Shown: positions 58,596 through 64,000 of the stretch, in pieces
How the letters are laid out: each line of letters opens with the position of its first letter
Position numbering within the stretch: position 1 is the first letter of the stretch
Origin: Shewanella halotolerans
GTDB lineage: Bacteria; Pseudomonadota; Gammaproteobacteria; Enterobacterales; Shewanellaceae
Assembly: GCF_019457535.1 (NCBI RefSeq)
Contig: NZ_CP080417.1
Coordinates: forward strand, 3,596,001-3,660,000
Direction of reading: 5' to 3'
Length of the DNA: 64,000 bases
Made by a program: the position numbers and the translations under genes
Notes under the pieces: generated by a model
What the model was told of the DNA's origin: nothing
The model's database searches: none
What the model saw: the letters and a program-made list of their open reading frames with translations, nothing else

Positions 58596-60368
58596 TTATG
58601 CCGCAGTGATCTTAGGCTCACCCGCCATGGTCATCGCCGCGTAGTGTTTGTCAGTCGCCTCGCTGAACTCGCTGTCGAGAATGGTATCGACAAAGTGCCA
58701 GTCGCTGCGCACCGCCTCTGAGGTGAAGGTCAGCACCATGAAGCCACGATCTCTCAAGTTGGTGTACTTGAGGCCATCGACCAGGTCGACGACGCCGGCC
58801 TCAGTCACGCTCTGCTGGTCGGCAGGGATACCTAGGTAATACTCGAGTCCAGGAGAGGATACCGAGCTGGTCGCATACTCGACGCCCACCAGGTCCCCAT
58901 GGCTGTCCTTAAGCTCGTTGGCCCAGGCGTTATGGGTATCACCGGCGATCACCACCAGGTTAGCGCCCTTCTGCTTGGCCGTTGCCAGGATCACCTCACG
59001 CTCATAAGCGTAGCCATCCCAGGCATCCAGGTTGTAGGGGATAGAAGGCAGTTGCAGCAGCGCCATCACCTCAGGGGTCAGCTTGTGCTGATTCCCTATG
59101 AGGTAGCTGTATTCCTGTGGTGTAAGGGTGGGATCGTTGGCCGCCGCACGGGCCGCCAGCTGCGCCAGCGCACCGAGCTCGGCATATTCATAGACGGAGA
59201 GCTTCTGCATGGCGATCGCCGCAGGCAGCATCATGGTGCCCATCAATATTTGTTGTCCCAGCACCTGCCACTTACCCGTGGCGCTCAGTAGGCTTGCCTG
59301 CAGCCACTGCAGCTGATCGGCCCCCAGCAGAGTACGCTCTGTGCTGGTAACATCCGCCATGAAGCGAGCACTGTCCATGGCACCTGTGGCGGCATCGACA
59401 TAGTCGGCGTAGTCCAGCTGCTTGTCACGAGCCAGTACGCGGGTGTCTAACATATGCAGGTCGACCAGTTCGCCGAAGCTGAATGAGCGATAAATCTCCT
59501 CGTGGTTGCCCTCGCGCCATGGACGGATAGGCAGCCATTCGAAATAGGCTTGCAGGGCGCCCATCTTGCGAGCCTCGAAGTCACCCTCACCCTCGTTGTG
59601 GTTCTCGGCGCCGCCAGACCAGGTGTCGTTTGCCACCTCATGGTCATCCCAAACTGTGATGAAAGGCACCTTGGCATGCAGGGTCTGTAGAGACTCGTCG
59701 CTGCGGTATTGACCGTAACGGGTGCGATAGTCAGACAGGGTAAAGAGTTCACCGGCAGGCAATACCTCACGGCCAAGCTCGGCAGCATGCTCGCTGGCAT
59801 AACCGCCGCGGCCATACTCATAGATGTAGTCGCCCAGGTGCACCACGGCGTCCAGCCCTTCCTGCTGACTCGCAAGCTCATAGACGTTGAAGTAACCGGC
59901 AGGGAAGTTGGCGCAAGACATCACCGCCAGCTTGACCTGCTCGACGGCGCCTTCAGGCAGTGTCTTGGTCATGCCGACACTTGAAACCTGCTCACCCGAC
60001 ATGAAGCGATAATAATAAGCGGTACCCGAATCCAGGCCGATGGCATCGACCTTCACAGTGTAATCGCGATCGGCGTTTGTGGTGGTCTCACCGTTTGAGA
60101 TCATCTGGGTAAAATTGGCGTCGGAAGCTATCTCCCAGCCGACCTTGACGTCACCGTCTGTGTCGGGGGTTACTCGAGTCCAGAGGATCACTGCGCTGTG
60201 GGTAGGGTCACCACTGGCGATACCGTGTAGAAATTGAACCTTAGGGGCGGTTTCTTGCTTATCGTCGTCACTGCTTGAACAGCCCATCAGGCCATAGGAG
60301 ACAACGGCGGCACCGACACCCTTGGCCGACATGGCCAGAAAATCCCTGCGAGAATAATTGGTTTTCAT
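58596..60368 (-). CDS. phoD: PhoD-type alkaline phosphatase, Tat-exported
   Basis: A 590-residue metallophosphoesterase of the PhoD family that releases phosphate from phosphomonoesters or diesters outside the inner membrane. The Tat signal is SRRDFLAM (residues 6-13), followed by a hydrophobic segment and GLMGC (Cys30), which would lipidate it. The catalytic metal motifs are MSCANFPAGYFNVY, HLGDYIYEYG, VWDDHEVAND and VIAGDTHNAW. Calcium and iron are the usual metals. No Pho box was seen upstream. Confidence 0.93.
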   Translation of the reverse strand: MKTNYSRRDFLAMSAKGVGAAVVSYGLMGCSSSDDDKQETAPKVQFLHGIASGDPTHSAVILWTRVTPDTDGDVKVGWEIASDANFTQMISNGETTTNADRDYTVKVDAIGLDSGTAYYYRFMSGEQVSSVGMTKTLPEGAVEQVKLAVMSCANFPAGYFNVYELASQQEGLDAVVHLGDYIYEYGRGGYASEHAAELGREVLPAGELFTLSDYRTRYGQYRSDESLQTLHAKVPFITVWDDHEVANDTWSGGAENHNEGEGDFEARKMGALQAYFEWLPIRPWREGNHEEIYRSFSFGELVDLHMLDTRVLARDKQLDYADYVDAATGAMDSARFMADVTSTERTLLGADQLQWLQASLLSATGKWQVLGQQILMGTMMLPAAIAMQKLSVYEYAELGALAQLAARAAANDPTLTPQEYSYLIGNQHKLTPEVMALLQLPSIPYNLDAWDGYAYEREVILATAKQKGANLVVIAGDTHNAWANELKDSHGDLVGVEYATSSVSSPGLEYYLGIPADQQSVTEAGVVDLVDGLKYTNLRDRGFMVLTFTSEAVRSDWHFVDTILDSEFSEATDKHYAAMTMAGEPKITAA

Positions 60369-60726
60369 TGTTATTCCTTTATTTGAGCCGGTTATCCCTT
60401 GTGCCCTCGGTTCACACCATGTGAAGCTGAAAACGCGTACTGCGAAAGATAACTGACCTTGTTATTGTTATTCCTGGTAAGAGGTCTAATGACTCTAATT
60501 ATCAATTAACAATATTGCAAAATTATTATGATCACGGCAACCGCTAGTTTCAACTAAGGGACGCAGCGGCGGCAGCAGAACATCTCGGCAGGGGCATGCT
60601 TATTGCCATAGCACAGCATTTTTCGCCAAGCAGAGGTCAAGATCACCACTTGCAAGAGTGCGTTTTTCAACCACGGCGTAAATAACTGTTATGATGAAGG
60701 CATCCCCATAGTTGAAGGAGTCGACC
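60369..60726. other. phoD / CBS intergenic region
   Basis: 358 bases with no gene. The half next to phoD is AT-rich. Near the CBS gene lies a candidate sigma-70 promoter: TTCAAC (60666-60671), 18 bases, TATGAT (60690-60695). No further structure seen. Confidence 0.35.
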
Positions 60727-61146
60727 ATGAGAGTCAGCGACATAATGACCAAAGACACTGTGTGCATCAGCGATCAGGCCACCACCAAGGATGCCCACCT
60801 CTTGATGAGCAGTCGCGGCGTGCGCCATCTGCCCGTCATCAGCGAAGCCGACGGCAGCCTAGTAGGCATACTGACGCACAAGAAGATGATCAGCACCGTC
60901 ATGGGCATGCTGACCCATTACGGCAACGAAGGGCTGGATCGTCAGGAGCGGCGCACCTCGGTGGCCGAGATCATGGATAGGGAGTTTCAAAAGGTCACGC
61001 TGGACGAGCCACTTGCGGTCGTGGTGGACTACTTCATCGACAACAAGCTGGGCTGCCTGCCTGTGGTCGACGACAATCACAAGGTGATCGGCATTTTGAC
61101 CTCGTCGGACTTCGTTAAGCTGTGCGCCTCACTGCTAAAACAATGA
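60727..61146 (+). CDS. Tandem CBS-domain protein
   Basis: A 139-residue protein made of two CBS motifs (about residues 1-60 and 75-135): VSDIMTKDTVCISDQATTKD, GVRHLPVISEADGSLVGILT and the paired VAEIMDREFQKVTLDEPLAV, LGCLPVVDDNHKVIGILTSS. Such pairs bind AMP, ATP or SAM and act as energy sensors. AAGGAG is 6 bases upstream of ATG 60727. No effector domain is fused and the partner is unknown. Confidence 0.9.
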   Translation: MRVSDIMTKDTVCISDQATTKDAHLLMSSRGVRHLPVISEADGSLVGILTHKKMISTVMGMLTHYGNEGLDRQERRTSVAEIMDREFQKVTLDEPLAVVVDYFIDNKLGCLPVVDDNHKVIGILTSSDFVKLCASLLKQ

Positions 61147-61186
61147 GGCATCAGATCAGATAGCCGCTCTAGCCGGTAACGCCCGG

Positions 61187-61888
61187 CTAGACCAGCAGAT
61201 AGGCGAACAGCGGCGCGCCGATCACCATGGCGATGCCGGTAAAGATCATGGTGAGACTGGCCACCACGCCCTCCTCCCGGCCATATTCGGCGGCCTTGGA
61301 CGCCCCTACCCCATGAGCACTGGCGCCTAAGGCGGCGCCCTTAGCCAAAGGGCTAGAGATCTTCGCCAGCCTGAACACAGGGCCGCACAGCAACATGCCC
61401 AGCACACCCGTCATCAACACCAGCACGGCGGTGAGATCCGGCACGCCGCCAAACTCGCGGGTCGCCTCCAGGGCAAAGGGGGTCGAGACCGAACGCACCA
61501 GCAGGCTGTGAGACAGCTCAGGCGGCAGATAGATCACCCTAGTCAGCAGCCAGGAGGAGACCAAACCCGCCAACAGGCCGGTGAGCACGCCCAGACTCAG
61601 GGTCAGCGGATAACGGCGGATAAGATGGCGCTCGCGGTAGATAGGCAGGGCGAAGGCGATGGTCGCCGGTGCCAGCAACAAACTGAGATAGTGGTTGTAC
61701 TCGAAATAAGTGGGCAGCGGAATGGCAAACCCCACCACCAAGGCCAGCAAGAATCCCGGTGTCAATATCATAGGTGACAGCCACCAGTGACCGAAGCGGC
61801 GATAGAGGCGCTTACTCAGGCCATAGCTGACCAGGGTCGCCAGCAAGCAGCCAAGGCCAAGCAGCGACAGGTGCATTGAGCCCAACAT
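61187..61888 (-). CDS. lrgB: LrgB/CidB-family membrane protein
   Basis: A 233-residue membrane protein with about six helices. VSTPFALEATREFGGVPDLT and LGASAHGVGASKAAEYGREE are the LrgB signature segments. It works with LrgA/CidA, holin-like proteins tied to pyruvate or glycolate transport and to murein hydrolase control. The start at 61888 follows the lrgA stop codon at 61890 directly, so the two are coupled. The extra upstream frame is not used. Confidence 0.92.
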   Translation of the reverse strand: MLGSMHLSLLGLGCLLATLVSYGLSKRLYRRFGHWWLSPMILTPGFLLALVVGFAIPLPTYFEYNHYLSLLLAPATIAFALPIYRERHLIRRYPLTLSLGVLTGLLAGLVSSWLLTRVIYLPPELSHSLLVRSVSTPFALEATREFGGVPDLTAVLVLMTGVLGMLLCGPVFRLAKISSPLAKGAALGASAHGVGASKAAEYGREEGVVASLTMIFTGIAMVIGAPLFAYLLV

Positions 61889-61889
61889 A

Positions 61890-62309
61890 TCAGACGCCCA
61901 CCGCTTTGGCCGCGCCGGCCTGTCTGAGGCGGCGCTCATACTTGAAGACCCTGTCTATCACGAAGCCGGTGATCAGCAAGACGCTGACACTCCCCAGCAC
62001 TAAGGTGCAGAGCAGGCTGACGCCATACTGCTCCAGCAGCGGCGCATAATGCATCGAGGCCACTACGGGCGGAATAAAGAAGAGCAGCAGCTCGCCGAGC
62101 AGCCAGGCGGCGCCGCGGGCCACGAAACGTTCGGGCAACCAGTTTAGCGCCAGCAGGGCCAGAAGCGCCGCCAGGCCAATCACGCCACTGGGTAGCGGCA
62201 GTGCCAGGCGAGTCACCAACCATTGGGCGGCCAGGGCCAATAGAGACAATAACCCCACCTGCAACAACAGCTGCAGCAAGTTTCTAAGTGGGGGGAGATA
62301 AGTTGCCAT
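61890..62309 (-). CDS. lrgA: LrgA/CidA-family membrane protein
   Basis: A 139-residue protein with four helices. The sequence LPLPSGVIGLAALLALLAL and FFIPPVVASMHYAPLLEQYG match the CidA/LrgA family. The tail (residues 118-139) is basic. First gene of the lrgAB pair, and divergent from the LysR regulator across 100 bases of AT-rich DNA, so it is likely under its control. Confidence 0.92.
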   Translation of the reverse strand: MATYLPPLRNLLQLLLQVGLLSLLALAAQWLVTRLALPLPSGVIGLAALLALLALNWLPERFVARGAAWLLGELLLFFIPPVVASMHYAPLLEQYGVSLLCTLVLGSVSVLLITGFVIDRVFKYERRLRQAGAAKAVGV

Positions 62310-62409
62310 GAAAAACTCTGTCTAACGAGATGATATGGCGATCTTACGCTTGCCATTTAAATAAAAAAAATGAATATTATTTATAAAATAAATCACCAAA
62401 AGCTATTTA

Positions 62410-63303
62410 ATGGATCTTAAGGCACTACACTACTTTGTCGAGATCGTCGCCTCGGGAGGCTTTAACCGCGCCGCCGAGCGGATCCATATCAGCCAGCCCG
62501 CGCTTTCAAAGTCTATCGCCCAGCTGGAGAGCGAGCTGGCATTGCCCCTGCTCACCCGGGGCAAACGCGGCACTAAGGTGCAGCTCACCCCCCATGGCGA
62601 GGTGGTCTACCGCCACGCCCTCAGGCTTTTGGAAGATAAGCAGGCGATGATGGAGGAGCTGGCACAGCTGAAGGGGCTCAATCGCGGCATACTAAAACTG
62701 GGGCTGGCACCGCTGGGCAGCGCCGAGCTGTTCGCCCCCATCATCGCCAAGTATCGCCAGACCTACCCAGAGATAGAGACCCAGCTGCTGGTTCGCGGCG
62801 GCGTCGAGCAGACCCAGGCCCTGCAACAGGGGGAGATAGAACTCGCCACCGGCATTATCGATCTCAAGGACCGCTATGAGGGGATCGCCATCCATACCGA
62901 GCCTATGGTGGTGGTACTCCCCCGCGAGCATCTGCTAGCCAGGCGCTCGGAGATCCCCCTTGGCGAGCTCGATGGCCAGGCGCAGATCCTGTTTGAATCG
63001 GAATTTTCCCTGCATGAGATGGTGATCAATGCCTGCCAGCAGGCCGGTGTGAGCATCAAGAACCCCACCCTAGTGAATCAGCCGGAATTTGGCGTCGCCC
63101 TGGTGGCCGCCGGGATAGGCCTGATGCTACTGCCTAAATTTATTGCCGAGCGCTACCGCCCAGACGCAGTGATCACCCGCCCCCTGACCCAGACGGATCT
63201 CAGCTGGCAGATGAGCCTGTTTTGGCGTAAAGATCTCAGCCTCTCCTTCGCGGCTCAGGCGATGATAGATCTGGTCAAACATCATCAGGCGAGCGGCGAC
63301 TAG
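62410..63303 (+). CDS. LysR-family regulator of lrgAB
   Basis: A 297-residue LysR protein. The winged HTH is FNRAAERIHISQPALSKSIA (about residues 18-37), followed by the linker and an effector domain (about 90-290; LKLGLAPLGSAELFAPIIAK, EIELATGIIDLKDRYEGIAI). Divergent placement next to lrgAB is the usual layout of CidR-type activators, which respond to acetate or pyruvate in other bacteria. The effector here is inferred. Confidence 0.92.
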   Translation: MDLKALHYFVEIVASGGFNRAAERIHISQPALSKSIAQLESELALPLLTRGKRGTKVQLTPHGEVVYRHALRLLEDKQAMMEELAQLKGLNRGILKLGLAPLGSAELFAPIIAKYRQTYPEIETQLLVRGGVEQTQALQQGEIELATGIIDLKDRYEGIAIHTEPMVVVLPREHLLARRSEIPLGELDGQAQILFESEFSLHEMVINACQQAGVSIKNPTLVNQPEFGVALVAAGIGLMLLPKFIAERYRPDAVITRPLTQTDLSWQMSLFWRKDLSLSFAAQAMIDLVKHHQASGD

Positions 63304-63307
63304 CGTA

Positions 63308-63955
63308 TCATTCTTCCAGCACAGGGCACTCGCTGGGGGTGATACGTTCGATCACTATCTCCTCCAGCGGCACATCGGCGTACTCCCCTACCCGGGTGGT
63401 GGCCACTATGCTTATCTTATCCACCAGCTCCATGCCAGACAGCACCCTGCCAAACACAGCGTAACCTTCACTGCTGGCGCTATAATCCAGCTGCGGATTG
63501 TCTAAGGTGTTGATGAAAAACTGCGAGGTGGCCGAATCGCTCTGTCGGGCGCGCGCCATGGCCAGGGTGCCCCTGAGGTTACTAAAGCCCACGCTAGCCT
63601 CGTTTTTAATGGGCGCCTTGCCCGGCTTAGGTACCATGCCAGAGGTAAATCCGCCCCCCTGGATGATAAAGTTGTATATCACCCTGTGGATCAGGGTGCC
63701 ATCGTAAAAGCCATCATCGACATAGCCGATGAAGTTGGCCGCCGATTGCGGCGTATGGCGGCTATCGATACCTAGCCTAATCTCCCCCAGACTCGTGGTC
63801 ATGGTGAAGCAGGCATCTATGCTCATATCGGGCACTGGGCCGGTCACCGGTGGATTGACTATCACACCATTGCTGCCCTCTTCACCGCCGCAGGCGGTTA
63901 AGCCCAAGAGCAGCAATATTCCCAGCGCCAACTTGCCTCTTATTTGCTTTTTCAT
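63308..63955 (-). CDS. Cyclophilin-type peptidyl-prolyl isomerase lipoprotein
   Basis: A 215-residue protein. Lipobox LTAC (Cys22) is followed by a Gly/Ser-rich linker and a cyclophilin domain (about 48-210): IDACFTMTTSLGEIRLGIDS, FIGYVDDGFYDGTLIHRVI, FIIQGGGFTSGM, ARQSDSATSQFFIN, and the Trp position held by Tyr in SSEGYAVFGRVL. It is a membrane-attached periplasmic foldase. The start at 63955 is preferred; four extra codons are discounted. It is convergent with the LysR regulator with 4 bases between. Confidence 0.92.
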   Translation of the reverse strand: MKKQIRGKLALGILLLLGLTACGGEEGSNGVIVNPPVTGPVPDMSIDACFTMTTSLGEIRLGIDSRHTPQSAANFIGYVDDGFYDGTLIHRVIYNFIIQGGGFTSGMVPKPGKAPIKNEASVGFSNLRGTLAMARARQSDSATSQFFINTLDNPQLDYSASSEGYAVFGRVLSGMELVDKISIVATTRVGEYADVPLEEIVIERITPSECPVLEE

Positions 63956-64000
63956 CACAGTCCCCAACGCGTGTCACCTTAAGGATGTTACGAGGCACTA

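Overview
The window is a stretch of the chromosome of a marine gamma-proteobacterium, almost certainly Shewanella. The basis is the gene complement and order: lptD-surA-pdxA-rsmA-apaG-apaH, a pentaheme NrfA next to narQ/narP, a DUF3718 protein, the COG3014-lpoB lipoprotein pair, UPF0231, and a Fe3+ transporter with a perfect Fur box. It is gene-dense, mostly core genome, with one insertion sequence. I saw no rRNA or tRNA genes, prophage, CRISPR array or defence island.

Layout. 1-7.5 kb: the start of an AAA+ ATPase gene, a soluble two-PAS chemoreceptor (BdlA-like), a DUF3302/HlyD membrane-fusion pair, purT, a D-2-hydroxyacid dehydrogenase, an outer-membrane barrel and djlA. 7.5-16.3 kb: envelope biogenesis. 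murU-amgK (cell-wall sugar recycling) diverge from lptD-surA-pdxA-rsmA-apaG-apaH; lptD has a sigma-E-like promoter. 16.3-19.1 kb: a membrane chemoreceptor with a textbook FliA (sigma-28) promoter, then a complete IS200-type element. 19.1-27.2 kb: DUF3718 gene, folA, split ThrE-type exporter yjjP/yjjB, obgE, rpmA, rplU, ispB, mdh, argR (with a pair of ARG boxes), and a cupin. 27.2-34.3 kb: Dyp-type peroxidase, fbpABC-like Fe3+ import, an uncharacterised membrane-anchored protein, a GST and ferredoxin-NADP reductase. 34.3-42.9 kb: a DUF5610 gene with a FliA promoter, a phosphatase, several small orphan genes, an Atm1-like ABC exporter, aroG, an orphan periplasmic binding protein with a Pro-Glu tail, and a TPR/transglutaminase-like lipoprotein. 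43-50 kb: amtB-glnK, an isochorismatase-like hydrolase, nrfA, narQ, narP and UPF0231. 50-57.7 kb: an FKBP lipoprotein, a WD40-like lipoprotein, slyX, a COG3014 lipoprotein, lpoB and an M1-aminopeptidase-like lipoprotein that has lost every zinc ligand. 57.7-64 kb: a purine phosphoribosyltransferase, PhoD, a CBS protein, lrgAB with a divergent LysR regulator, and a cyclophilin lipoprotein.

Most notable: the degenerate M1 peptidase fold (54741-57326) inside a run of lipoprotein genes; FliA promoters that put a DUF5610 gene in the motility regulon; the nrfA/narQ intergenic region with NarP-, CRP- and FNR-type sites; a 52-bp perfect palindrome; four hairpins with the same ATA triloop in the IS200 element; and a recurring pattern of short tandem duplications (7, 14 or 16 bp units) at gene 3' ends. 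I do not see a clearly new multi-gene system. The closest candidate is the lipoprotein cluster at 51.2-57.3 kb.
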